Shown here piece by piece: positions 16,191 to 24,475 of a stretch of DNA of 64,000 bases. The notes below the pieces were generated by a model. It was not told the DNA's origin. It saw nothing but the letters and a program-made list of their open reading frames with translations, and ran no database searches. The translations under genes were made by a program, and so were the position numbers. This DNA is from Trinickia fusca (GTDB lineage Bacteria > Pseudomonadota > Gammaproteobacteria > Burkholderiales > Burkholderiaceae), in assembly GCF_003628145.1 (NCBI RefSeq), contig NZ_RBZV01000016.1, positions 47,133-111,132 on the forward strand. The letters are read 5' to 3'. Within the stretch, counting starts at the first letter, position 1. Each line of letters begins with the position of its first letter.

Positions 16191-17198
16191 TTAACGCACG
16201 AGGAAGCCGTAGGCGAGCGGGTCACGCTCGTCGATGATCCACTGTGCGAAGCCGCAGATGTACGCCTCGCCTGTGACCTCCGGAATCACAGCGGGAATGC
16301 CCTTTACCGAGGTCTCCCGCAGAACTCTACCCTTGAAAATCGTGCCGACGATCGACTCATTGACGAGCGTTTCGTCGGCCTTGAGTTCGCCGCGCTGGTA
16401 CAGCTGCGCGACGCGACCGCCAGTTCCCGAACCCGTCGGAGAGCGGTCGACTTCGCGATCCGCGAACACGCAACAGTTAGCCTGCGTGGAACCCGGATGC
16501 CGCGGTTTGTTGGCGATGATCGTGCCGTAAATGTGATTGATCTCCGGTATCTCAGGGTGCTGTACCGGAAATGCCTTGTTTGCCGCTTCCTTCACCTCCG
16601 CGCCGAAGCGGATGAGTTTTTCGACGGCCCACTCGCGCACCGGTAAGTCGAACGGCTCCCCATCGACATAGAAGTAGAAGGCCCCGCCGTATGCGATGTC
16701 GCCCGTGACTTTGCCGAACGTCGGCGTTTCTACCGTCACATCGCGCTTCCAGAGGAACGACGGCACATTCACGAAGCGCACCGTGCCTGCGTGCTGCCCG
16801 TCCCATTTGACAAAGGCTTCGATGAAACCGCACGGCGCGTCGATGCCGACTCGCGTCTCGGGAACCGTTCGTTGAACCCATCCGAGTTCAACGGCCGCCG
16901 TCGATAGCGCAATCACGCCGTGGCCGCAGTGGTCGCTGTAGCCTTCGTTGTGCAGAAAGATCACGCCGAAGTCGGCATCAGGCGAAACCGGATCGGTCAG
17001 GTAGCCGCCGTACATGTCTGCGTGGCCGCGCGGCTCGAACATCAGCGCGCGACGGATATCGTCGGCATTTTCCTTGAGCCAGGCACGCCGTTGCACGATC
17101 GTGTCACCCGGCAGGCGCGGCAAACCGCTCGTGACGATGCGGAAGGCCTCGCCGCCGGTATGTACCTCGACGGTCGAAATGGTTCGAGTCGGTTTCAT
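16191..17198 (-). CDS. trans-3-hydroxy-L-proline dehydratase (proline racemase superfamily)
   Basis: A 335-residue proline racemase-fold protein. The first catalytic Cys is present (C91 in YSDHCGHG). The second, which racemases and 4-hydroxyproline epimerases carry in DRSPCGTG, is Thr here (T255 in DRSPTGSGTGG). The Cys/Thr pair marks the trans-3-hydroxy-L-proline dehydratases, which form delta-1-pyrroline-2-carboxylate. Length fits the family. A Liv-type binding protein lies directly upstream on the same strand and could feed it substrate. A reductase able to use the product is encoded at 21602. Confidence 0.9.
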   Translation of the reverse strand: MKPTRTISTVEVHTGGEAFRIVTSGLPRLPGDTIVQRRAWLKENADDIRRALMFEPRGHADMYGGYLTDPVSPDADFGVIFLHNEGYSDHCGHGVIALSTAAVELGWVQRTVPETRVGIDAPCGFIEAFVKWDGQHAGTVRFVNVPSFLWKRDVTVETPTFGKVTGDIAYGGAFYFYVDGEPFDLPVREWAVEKLIRFGAEVKEAANKAFPVQHPEIPEINHIYGTIIANKPRHPGSTQANCCVFADREVDRSPTGSGTGGRVAQLYQRGELKADETLVNESIVGTIFKGRVLRETSVKGIPAVIPEVTGEAYICGFAQWIIDERDPLAYGFLVR

Positions 17199-17229
17199 GG
17201 GTAGGGGGTCGCTCCGTGCGCGAAAGACG

Positions 17230-18348
17230 TTACTGGACGTACGGTACGGGCAACCCGTTTCGAATGACGTACACCGAGGTCGGCGCGCCCTTCAGGTCAC
17301 CTTTGGCGTCAAACGAATAAGTGCCGGCGATCCCCTTGTACTGCTCCTTCGAAAGTTGCGCGATGAGCTTCGCTCTATCCGTGGTCGTGCCGGCCTTGGT
17401 CATCGCGTCGGCAAGCAGCTTTACGCCATCGTAGTAGTTCACGCCGTAGACCTGCGGGTCGGTGTGATACGTATCGTGATACTTCTTCAGGAAGTCGCGT
17501 CCTTCAGGTGTCTTGTCCAATGCAATGCCGCCTTGCGCGCAGTAGACGATAGAAGCCGCGTCGCCGGCGACCTTGCCCATATCTGCGGAACAGATGCCAT
17601 CGCCGCCGAGCAGCTTGGCACGCACGCCGCGCTGACGCATCTGCTTCGCCATCGGTGCGCCCTGAGACGCGTAGCCCCCGAAAAAGATCACGTCCGGGTC
17701 CTCGCCCTTGATTGCCGTGAGGATGCCGAGGAAGTCGGTGGCCTGGGAGTTCGTGAATTGATGGTCGATGATCTTCAGGCCGTTGGCCTTCGCGACTTGC
17801 TCGAACTGCTGGGCAACGCCCTGACCGTAAGCCGTCCGGTCATCGATGATGGCCGCGGTCTTCGCCTTGAGCGTCTTTGCCGCGAACTCGGCCATCGTTC
17901 CGCCGAGTTGCTCGTCACTCGCCCCGATGCGGAAAATGTTCTTGAAGCCCTGTTGCGTCAGCGCCGGGTTCGAAGCAACCGGCAACATCGGGATGTTTGC
18001 GTTGCTGTAAACACGGGACGAGGGAATCGCTACGCCGGAGTTATACGGACCCACCACAGCGATTACGCCCTGGTCGACCAGGTTCTGGGCAACCTGCACC
18101 CCGACCTTGGGGTCCGCCTGGTCATCTTGCGAATCCAGTTTGAACGTCACCGCTTTCCCGGCGATGGTGATGTGCTGCTTGTTCAACTCTTCGATGGCCA
18201 TGCGCGCGCCATTCTCATTGTCCTTGCCGTTGGCCGCCTGCGGCCCGGTAAGCGGTGCGGAGTGGCCGATAACGACGACTTCCTGCGCGTGCGCTGCGAC
18301 AACGCCAAAAGCCGACGCGGCGGCCAGAGCGGTGATGAGGTGACGCAT
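17230..18348 (-). CDS. Branched-chain-amino-acid-type ABC transporter substrate-binding protein (LivJ/LivK family)
   Basis: A 372-residue periplasmic binding protein. ATG 18348 (MRHLITALAAASAFGVVAAHA) gives a clean Sec signal peptide with an AHA cleavage site, so the longer in-frame start is rejected. The mature part starts EVVVIGHSAPLTGPQAANGKDNENGAR, quoted in part as the type I periplasmic-binding fold with the GP and DNENGA ligand loop of LivJ. No permease or ATPase genes are adjacent, so it is an orphan that must use a transporter encoded elsewhere. Its place 31 bp before the hydroxyproline dehydratase suggests an imino-acid or related ligand. Confidence 0.9.
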   Translation of the reverse strand: MRHLITALAAASAFGVVAAHAQEVVVIGHSAPLTGPQAANGKDNENGARMAIEELNKQHITIAGKAVTFKLDSQDDQADPKVGVQVAQNLVDQGVIAVVGPYNSGVAIPSSRVYSNANIPMLPVASNPALTQQGFKNIFRIGASDEQLGGTMAEFAAKTLKAKTAAIIDDRTAYGQGVAQQFEQVAKANGLKIIDHQFTNSQATDFLGILTAIKGEDPDVIFFGGYASQGAPMAKQMRQRGVRAKLLGGDGICSADMGKVAGDAASIVYCAQGGIALDKTPEGRDFLKKYHDTYHTDPQVYGVNYYDGVKLLADAMTKAGTTTDRAKLIAQLSKEQYKGIAGTYSFDAKGDLKGAPTSVYVIRNGLPVPYVQ

Positions 18349-18521
18349 GGTTGGCCTCGCATAATTGGTTTTAGAGAAAACCAATGTATTTCATGGGTGG
18401 TGCAGTAGCAAGGAGCTTTCCAAGGGGAATGCCCATGTGGTCTATTGGGGACCAGTTTCAGTGATTGCGCCCCGTTTTAACGCTGCAGTGCACCGGGGAT
18501 CTATGCCGCACTGCCGGCACA

Positions 18522-18545
18522 ACATTATATTTTTCAATATAATGT
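18522..18545. promoter_or_regulatory. AT-rich perfect palindrome overlapping a TATAAT box, upstream of the sulfur-transporter pair
   Basis: ACATTATATT and AATATAATGT form a perfect 10-bp inverted repeat with a 4-nt spacer, 41 bp before the first YeeE-type gene. The right arm contains TATAAT (18538-18543), a likely -10 box, so a bound repressor would block the promoter. Palindromes of this AT-rich type are used by ArsR-family repressors of sulfide or persulfide genes (BigR/SqrR/PmpR group). No such regulator gene lies nearby. Confidence 0.6.
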
Positions 18546-18585
18546 AATTGTGTAAATTGTGCGCGACCCGAGCAAGGGGCGAATC

Positions 18586-19020
18586 ATGCTGATTGACCTC
18601 AACCATTTCACGCCCGGCCTGTCGCTGACGGGAGGGCTCCTCATCGGTCTCGCAGCCGCAGTGCTGGTGCTGTTCAATGGCCGCATCGCCGGCATCAGTG
18701 GCATCTTCGGCGGCTTGCTGAGTTGGCCACGCAACGACCTCGGCTGGCGTCTCGCCTTTCTCGCCGGACTCATTGGTGCGCCTGTCGTGGCCAACCTGCT
18801 GGGCAAGCCGGCACATTCGGAGATCCAGGCGGGGTGGGGCGAGATTCTGATCGCCGGTTTCCTCGTGGGCCTCGGCACTCGCTACGCGGCGGGCTGTACC
18901 AGCGGCCATGGCGTGTGCGGCCTCTCGCGCGGGTCCATCCGCTCGCTCGTCGCCACGGCGACCTTCATGGCGGCGGGATTCCTGACGGTCTTGGTTAAAC
19001 GACATCTGATTGGAGGCTGA
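18586..19020 (+). CDS. YeeE/YedE-family sulfur transporter subunit, first half
   Basis: A 144-residue membrane protein with four hydrophobic segments. The YeeE/YedE signature [20 protein letters not shown] (around residues 93-112) supplies the conserved cysteines implicated in thiosulfate or sulfide passage. ATG 18586 follows AAGGGG; the upstream GTG in the same frame lacks this. It is the first gene of a three-gene unit (two half-size YeeE proteins plus a GDCC protein), the arrangement of PmpA/PmpB-type pairs. Transport of a reduced sulfur species is the likely role. Confidence 0.88.
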   Translation: MLIDLNHFTPGLSLTGGLLIGLAAAVLVLFNGRIAGISGIFGGLLSWPRNDLGWRLAFLAGLIGAPVVANLLGKPAHSEIQAGWGEILIAGFLVGLGTRYAAGCTSGHGVCGLSRGSIRSLVATATFMAAGFLTVLVKRHLIGG

Positions 19021-19021
19021 C

Positions 19022-19468
19022 GTGGCAGCCCTCATAGCACCCGTTACCGCACTGCTCGCCGGACTGCTTTTCGGCATTGGTCTGATTATTTCAGGCATGG
19101 CCAACCCGGCCAAAGTGCTGGGTTTCCTTGACCTCACGGGTCGGTGGGATCCATCACTGGCTTTTGTGATGGCCGGCGCCATTGCCGTCGGCTCGGCTGC
19201 GTTTTTCGTGGCCAGGCGCCGCAACCGTTCATACCTCGGATTACCCACGCAACTGCCGGCCAGCAAGACCATCACGCCGAGGTTGGTTCTAGGCAGCGCC
19301 GCGTTTGGTATCGGGTGGGGGCTGGCCGGTTTCTGCCCGGGTCCCGCGCTGGTCGCGCTCGGCGCAGGCTATTCGAAGGCCGTCGGCTTTACGGCGGCGA
19401 TGGTGGCGGGCATGGTCGTCTTCGAGCTTGTCGAGCGGGCGAAGTCGACGCGCAGCAGCTGCGCGTAA
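19022..19468 (+). CDS. YeeE/YedE-family sulfur transporter subunit, second half
   Basis: A 148-residue membrane protein homologous to the second half of full-length YeeE. The motif [21 protein letters not shown] starts it (quoted across two lines of the fold) and [19 protein letters not shown] carries the second conserved Cys. GTG 19022 is chosen because GGAGG sits 5 nt upstream; ATG 19010 in the same frame would overlap the preceding gene. Only one base separates it from the preceding stop, so the two half-transporters are translationally coupled. Confidence 0.87.
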   Translation: MAALIAPVTALLAGLLFGIGLIISGMANPAKVLGFLDLTGRWDPSLAFVMAGAIAVGSAAFFVARRRNRSYLGLPTQLPASKTITPRLVLGSAAFGIGWGLAGFCPGPALVALGAGYSKAVGFTAAMVAGMVVFELVERAKSTRSSCA

Positions 19469-19502
19469 CTGGTCTGATCCCCTTTCTGATGAGGCACTAG
19501 CG

Positions 19503-19733
19503 ATGAACGAAGTCGTGTTCGAATCCGTGCTGACTTGCCCGCACTGCGGGTTTGCCCGGCGGGAGACCATGCCGGCGGATGCCTGTCAGTTCTTTTACGA
19601 GTGCGGCGGCTGCGGGGCAGTGCTACGTCCTGAGCCCGGCGATTGCTGCGTGTTCTGCTCGTTCGGCTCGGTCCCGTGCCCGCCAGAACAGCGACGCCGA
19701 AGCGGCTGCGTAGATAACCCACCCATCGGGTGA
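19503..19733 (+). CDS. Small Cys-rich GDCCVxC-domain protein
   Basis: A 76-residue protein with six or more ordered cysteines: CPHC near residue 11, CGGC near residue 34 and the signature GDCCVFC near residue 45, then VPCPP. GDCCVxC proteins are small putative metal- or thiol-binding proteins often found beside mercury, sulfur or YeeE genes. It is the third gene of the YeeE unit, 34 bp after the second. A role in binding or handling the transported sulfur species is inference. Confidence 0.8.
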   Translation: MNEVVFESVLTCPHCGFARRETMPADACQFFYECGGCGAVLRPEPGDCCVFCSFGSVPCPPEQRRRSGCVDNPPIG

Positions 19734-19766
19734 CGCAGCGCTTTCTCGAGCGTCAAGTGTCGAGCA

Positions 19767-20621
19767 TCAACCGCGCCCAAGCCGTTTCGACAGATCGGCC
19801 ACGAGGATCGCGAGCCGCGCCGGCTTCTCGTAACAGGCAACATCGAAGCGCCGGATCACCTCGCTGATCTCCGCTTCGCTGGCCTTGCCTGTCAGCAGAT
19901 CCCCCGTCAGAAGAAAGACCGGCGCATCGGCCTTGCCCGAACGTCGGACCGCTTCGATGGCCGCGGCGGCCGTCTCTTCGCCGAACGACCAGTCGGTGAC
20001 GATAGCGTCAAACGTTTGCGTGCGCAGGGCATCGACGAACGCGGGCAGGCTGTCGAGCACCGTGGTGGCGAATCCGTGTTGCTCGAGGTAAGTGCGCAAT
20101 GCGTCGGCTGCCGTGCCGTCACTGTCGACGACGGCCACTGCCATCCGCCGCGGCTCGCATCGCTTAGGATGAATCTCGATCTTTACGACTTCGCGCGCAT
20201 TCGCCTCGGGCATCCCGTCGCAGCGTACGATACGCCAGTGGTCGCCGTGCGCATAGGCCGCGAACTCGGCGGAACTGCGCGCATCGAGCGGCGCGCCGAT
20301 CCAGGCGATGCACGGCCATTCGAAGGCACCGACGCACAATTGCGCTTCATGCGCTTGCGCACCAGCGACGCCCGCATCGTCTAGCTCAGCGCCGATCAAT
20401 TGCATCGGCGGCTCGCCAAATGCTTCGGCCACCTTCCTAATTTGCGCGAGCGTCCATGGGCTGCTGCCGCGCAATTTGCGGTGTCCCTGCGAGAAACTGA
20501 GATCGAGAATGCGGCAAAGCTCGGTCGTTTGCTGGCGCTTGCCGATACCGTGGCGGCTCATCAGCGAGCGTACGCGTTCGGCGACGGCGAGCGAATCCAT
20601 TGATGTTGCTTCGTTGGTCAT
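19767..20621 (-). CDS. BetR-type HTH regulator fused to a C-terminal receiver domain
   Basis: A 284-residue protein. Residues 8-75 resemble the BetR helix-turn-helix domain (VRSLMSRHGIGKRQQTTELC, LSFSQGHRKLRG, SPWTLAQIRKVAEAFGE). After a linker of about 85 residues, residues about 160-284 form a CheY-like receiver: acidic pair in VVDSDG, phosphoacceptor Asp in IVTDWSFGE, Thr in FLLTGD and Lys in YEKPARL. The output domain precedes the receiver, the reverse of OmpR/NarL proteins. ATG 20621 is the best family-like start, but its ribosome-binding site is weak. No kinase is adjacent. Confidence 0.8.
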   Translation of the reverse strand: MTNEATSMDSLAVAERVRSLMSRHGIGKRQQTTELCRILDLSFSQGHRKLRGSSPWTLAQIRKVAEAFGEPPMQLIGAELDDAGVAGAQAHEAQLCVGAFEWPCIAWIGAPLDARSSAEFAAYAHGDHWRIVRCDGMPEANAREVVKIEIHPKRCEPRRMAVAVVDSDGTAADALRTYLEQHGFATTVLDSLPAFVDALRTQTFDAIVTDWSFGEETAAAAIEAVRRSGKADAPVFLLTGDLLTGKASEAEISEVIRRFDVACYEKPARLAILVADLSKRLGRG

Positions 20622-20933
20622 GCTGCTAAAGGCGCTTCGTCGGTCAATGGCGGTAACGAGACAAGCGCCGGGCGCGAAGCAGCGCCGCGGCGACGGAAGA
20701 TTCGAAGAAGCGGGCTGTATTCTAACCGGGCAATGGGCCCCATTTTCCTGCGAATATGTTTCCACTGGTTACGCGCGTCACCTTGGCCCGAAAGCTGCCC
20801 GATCCGCAATCGGCAATTGCCTTACTTTGCGTGTGAGCGAGCGCCCGGCACTTTGCGCTTGAGCACGACTAGCTCGAACCGTTACCGGAACGTCACGAAT
20901 CGCCATTTGGACATTCGATCCCATCCATTACCG

Positions 20934-21584
20934 ATGACCCGACACACGATCCGCCATCACGGCGTGCCGTATTACACCCAGTGGGGCAGCCCCGAGTGGG
21001 TCCGTTCGATCGTCTACGACGACGCCGACCCGTGCGCGGACCCGCACTGGCAACGCAGCGGCTTCACCGATCCCGAGCATTACCGCTTCTGGGCCAAGCG
21101 TCTGTGCGGGCTCACGTGTTTAGAGTCGATTCTCGATTTCTGGGGCGTTGCGCGGCCGTCGCGCGCCGTGTTGCTCGATCAGGCGCTGCAACACGGCGCG
21201 TACCGGCTGCGCGAGGACGGCGGCGTCGACGGGCTCATCTACCGGCCGTTTGCCGAGTGGGTCGGCGCGCAATTCGGCTTGCAGGTCGAGGTGTTGCCGA
21301 GCATCCCGATCGAAGCGCTGGCCGGACGGCTCGATCACGACACACTCGCGATCGCCTCGGTCAATCCGCACATTCGCCGCGCGCACGAGCCGGTGACGAC
21401 GCGTGGCGGCCATCTCGTGCTGCTCGTCGGCCGCGACGCCGAGGGCACCTGGTTTCACAATCCATCGGGCGTCGAGCCGCACCAGGCCGATGTCTATCTG
21501 CCGTTCGAGACGTTCGCACGCTTTTTCGGCGAGCGTGGCATGACGATTACGCGCCAGCCTCGCACAGCCTCCGAAGCGTCCTAA
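20934..21584 (+). CDS. Peptidase C39-like family protein
   Basis: A 216-residue protein with a papain-like C39_2 pattern: VPYYTQWGSPEW at the N-terminus, the probable nucleophile in KRLCGLTCLESILDFWG and the His in TRGGHLVLLVGRDAEG followed by FHNPSG. No signal peptide or transporter fusion is present, so it differs from bacteriocin-processing C39 peptidases and may be cytosolic. The stop is 17 bp before the reductase gene, whose ribosome-binding site lies in the gap, suggesting an operon. Substrate unknown; a peptide or cyclic imino-acid precursor is speculative. Confidence 0.8.
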   Translation: MTRHTIRHHGVPYYTQWGSPEWVRSIVYDDADPCADPHWQRSGFTDPEHYRFWAKRLCGLTCLESILDFWGVARPSRAVLLDQALQHGAYRLREDGGVDGLIYRPFAEWVGAQFGLQVEVLPSIPIEALAGRLDHDTLAIASVNPHIRRAHEPVTTRGGHLVLLVGRDAEGTWFHNPSGVEPHQADVYLPFETFARFFGERGMTITRQPRTASEAS

Positions 21585-21601
21585 TAGAGGAGACCTATCT
21601 A

Positions 21602-22546
21602 ATGACGACGGTACAGCTCTTCGACGCCCAAGCTACTGCGCGCTTGACACCTTATCCGCCGCTGGTGGACGCATTGGAGCGTGCGTGCATCGAATCGGTG
21701 CAAGGGGCGATTGCGAGTCCGGCGCGCCTCGTCGTGCCGCTCAACGACGGCGCCGTCATGCTATCGATGCCGGCGGCCGCACACGATCTGGCGATCCACA
21801 AGCTGGTGACGGTGTGTCCCAAGAACCGCGAGCGCGCGCTGCCGACGATTCATGGCCTGGTCAACGTCAGCGATCCGGACACGGGGCAACTGCTGTTCGC
21901 GCTCGACGGTCCGACGGTGACGGGGCGTCGCACGGCAGCCGTGACGCTGCTTGCGATCCGGACGTTTGCGCCGGCCGCGCCGCGTCATGTGCTGCTCGTG
22001 GGCACCGGCACGCAGGCTGCGCATCATGTCGAGGCGCTGGCCGCCGTGTATCCCGATGCGCGCATCCTCGTGCAGGGCAGCTCGCCTCGGCGCGCGGCCG
22101 AATTTTGCGCGGCGCAAGCGTCGATCGCGCATGTCGAGCCCTTCGTCGGCGAGATGGCGACGGCCTCGATCGACGTGGTCGTCACGCTGACGACGAGCCG
22201 TGCCGCCGTGTACGACGAACCGGCGCGGCGGGACCGGCTCGTGGTCGGCGTCGGGGCGTTCACGCCCGAGATGGTGGAAATCGGCGCGCGCACGATCGCA
22301 GGCAGCTGGCTATACGTCGACGACTTCGAGGGCGCGCGTCACGAGGCGGGCGACTTCATTCAGGCCGGAGTCGACTGGGCCAGGGTGACGCCGCTGGCTG
22401 GGGCAATCGAAGCGCGTGAAGCTGGCCGTCGCGCCGAGCATGCCGTGGCGTGGCCGCCGGCGATGCCTGTGGTCGTCAAGAGCGTCGGCTGCGCGGCATG
22501 GGATCTCGCGGCGTGCCGCGTCGCGCGCGCGGCGCTCAGTGCGTGA
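21602..22546 (+). CDS. delta-1-pyrroline-2-carboxylate / piperideine-2-carboxylate reductase (ornithine cyclodeaminase/mu-crystallin family)
   Basis: A 314-residue member of the ornithine cyclodeaminase/mu-crystallin family. The NAD(P)-binding Rossmann motif is HVLLVGTGTQAAHHVEALAA (residues about 122-141); PARLVVPLNDG and GPTVTGRRTAAVTLLA are family blocks. Such enzymes reduce delta-1-pyrroline-2-carboxylate to L-proline and often piperideine-2-carboxylate to L-pipecolate. The start follows GAGGAG. It would complete 3-hydroxyproline use begun by the dehydratase at 16.2 kb, and could also link D-lysine to pipecolate. The last 11 bp overlap the convergent chaA gene. Confidence 0.87.
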   Translation: MTTVQLFDAQATARLTPYPPLVDALERACIESVQGAIASPARLVVPLNDGAVMLSMPAAAHDLAIHKLVTVCPKNRERALPTIHGLVNVSDPDTGQLLFALDGPTVTGRRTAAVTLLAIRTFAPAAPRHVLLVGTGTQAAHHVEALAAVYPDARILVQGSSPRRAAEFCAAQASIAHVEPFVGEMATASIDVVVTLTTSRAAVYDEPARRDRLVVGVGAFTPEMVEIGARTIAGSWLYVDDFEGARHEAGDFIQAGVDWARVTPLAGAIEAREAGRRAEHAVAWPPAMPVVVKSVGCAAWDLAACRVARAALSA

Positions 22547-23624
22547 CTGACAGAAACAGATAAGCGGCGAAGATCGCGAGGTGGACGGTGCCTTGCAGGA
22601 TGGTCGTGCGGCCCGTGGCGAGCGTGAGCGTGCCGACGAGCAGCGTGAGCACGAGCAGCACCGTTTCCATCGCGCCGATACCGAGCGTCAAGGGCTTGGC
22701 GACCCAGATGAAGACGGCCGCCACGGTCGGAATCGTGAGTCCGATACTCGCGAGCGCCGAGCCGAGCGCGAGATTGAGGCTCGTTTGCAGCCGGTTTGCG
22801 CTTGCCGCGCGCGCGGCGGCCATCCCTTCGGGCAACAGCACGAGCGCCGCGATCACGATGCCGACGGCCGCCTCGGGCGCGCCGGCGGCATGCACGGCCC
22901 GCTCGACGGCTGGCGACAGGTGCTTGGCGAGCAACACGACGGCGATCAGGCACACGAGCAGCGCAAAGCCGCTGACGAGCGTCGTGGGCGCTGAAGGCGG
23001 CGTCGCATGCGCCGACTCGTCGCCACCGGCACCGTCGGCGAGGAAATAGTCGCGATGGCGCACCGTCTGAATGAAGACGAATACGCCGTACAGCACGAGC
23101 GAGGAGATGCCTGCAAAGGCGAGCTGCGACGTCGAAAACGCTGGCCCGGGCACGGCGGTCAGATAGTTCGGCATCACGAGCGTCAGCACCGACAACGCAG
23201 CCAGCACCGACAACGCAGCGTTCGCGCCGCGCACGCTGAAGTCCTGTTCGCCGTGGCGCAGCCCGCCCAACAGCAGACACAGCCCGACGATGCCGTTGCA
23301 GACGATCATGACGGCGGCGAACACAGTGTCGCGCGCGAGGCCTGCCTTCTCCGGGCCACCCGTGAGCATGACCGACACGATCAGCGCGACTTCGATGATC
23401 GTCACCGCCACGGCGAGCACGAGCGTGCCGAGCGGTTCGCCGACACGGTGTGCAACGACTTCGGCGTGGTGCACCGCCGCGAATACCGCACCGGCGAGTG
23501 CCAGCGCGATCAGCGAAGTCATCAGCGCATGCTCGCCTGCATAGCGCGATGCGGCGAGCACGAGCCAGGCGGCGGGCGGCACCCAGAGCGTCCAGGCGGG
23601 TAGGGCGTCGGGCAGTCGGGGCAT
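22536..23624 (-). CDS. chaA: Ca2+:H+ (cation:proton) antiporter ChaA family
   Basis: A 362-residue polytopic membrane protein of the CaCA superfamily with about 11 hydrophobic segments in two homologous halves. Each half carries an alpha-repeat: EPLGTLVLAVAVTIIEVALI near residues 62-81 and VLLPEGMAAARAASANRLQT near residues 261-280, with the conserved acidic residues used for Ca2+ coordination. A soluble loop (about 195-215) joins the halves. It exports Ca2+, and in some bacteria Na+ or K+, in exchange for protons at the inner membrane. Confidence 0.9.
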   Translation of the reverse strand: MPRLPDALPAWTLWVPPAAWLVLAASRYAGEHALMTSLIALALAGAVFAAVHHAEVVAHRVGEPLGTLVLAVAVTIIEVALIVSVMLTGGPEKAGLARDTVFAAVMIVCNGIVGLCLLLGGLRHGEQDFSVRGANAALSVLAALSVLTLVMPNYLTAVPGPAFSTSQLAFAGISSLVLYGVFVFIQTVRHRDYFLADGAGGDESAHATPPSAPTTLVSGFALLVCLIAVVLLAKHLSPAVERAVHAAGAPEAAVGIVIAALVLLPEGMAAARAASANRLQTSLNLALGSALASIGLTIPTVAAVFIWVAKPLTLGIGAMETVLLVLTLLVGTLTLATGRTTILQGTVHLAIFAAYLFLSVTH

Positions 23625-23809
23625 GTTCGTCGTTCCTCTTTAGATGGGGCGTGGGACGACGCATGCATCAGCCGGCGCCGGCAATCGTGTGTTTATACCT
23701 GAAGTAAGATGCGATTCTCTTCCTTTTTGCGCCATTTCCTCACATTTCCTTATTTCGGCAGCCGGTTTGCCATTGCATCGGCGTCCAAATTTTCTTGAGA
23801 TTCCGGAAC

Positions 23810-24451
23810 GTGAACGACGAACGTATTCGCGTCGTGCCGCTCGCCCGTCACGAACTTCCCGTCGACACGGTCGAGCTCGCGCGCTTCATGGTCGGCAAGT
23901 ATCTCGTGCACGACCTGCCGCAAGGGCGCGTGAGCGGCCGGCTCGTCGAGACGGAGGCTTATCCGGTCGGCGATTCGACCAGCCATGCTTACCGCGGTCT
24001 GCGGCCGTACAACGGCGCGATGTTTCTCGCGCCGGGGCATGCGTACGTGAGGCTCGTCTATGGCGCGTCCTACATGATCCATGTGTCGAGCGAACGAGAA
24101 GGCATCGGGGCCGCCGTGCTGCTTCGCGCCGTCGAGCCATGCGATGGCATCGCGTTGATGCAGTTGCTCCGACCCGGCGCGAAGCTCGTCGACCTCGCGC
24201 GCGGGCCAGGGCGCCTGTGCACGGCGTTCGGCATCGGCCCGCAGTGGGACGGCGCGGACTTGTGCGGGGCAGGCGCGTTATGGATCGGTCGCACGGACGA
24301 CGATGGCGAACAGCCGGCGGTACGTGTCGCGGCAACCAAGCGCATTGGTCTGACGCGCGAAATGCATGTGCCGCTGCGTTTTTACGCTTCGGGCAGCCCG
24401 TTCGTCAGCGGACCTAAACGTTTGCTCGAGCCGATCGCGCGGGCCCGATAG
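23810..24451 (+). CDS. DNA-3-methyladenine glycosylase (AAG/MPG family)
   Basis: A protein of about 213 residues of the alkyladenine DNA glycosylase family. Diagnostic motifs are [10 protein letters not shown] (catalytic Glu), [20 protein letters not shown] and the late [11 protein letters not shown]. It removes alkylated purines as the first step of base-excision repair. The start is uncertain: GTG 23810 has GGA close upstream, TTG 23795 in frame has no ribosome-binding site. It lies head-to-head with chaA and converges on the quorum-sensing synthase gene. Confidence 0.9.
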   Translation: MNDERIRVVPLARHELPVDTVELARFMVGKYLVHDLPQGRVSGRLVETEAYPVGDSTSHAYRGLRPYNGAMFLAPGHAYVRLVYGASYMIHVSSEREGIGAAVLLRAVEPCDGIALMQLLRPGAKLVDLARGPGRLCTAFGIGPQWDGADLCGAGALWIGRTDDDGEQPAVRVAATKRIGLTREMHVPLRFYASGSPFVSGPKRLLEPIARAR

Positions 24452-24475
24452 CGTGAGTAGGCCACGCATCGAGGT

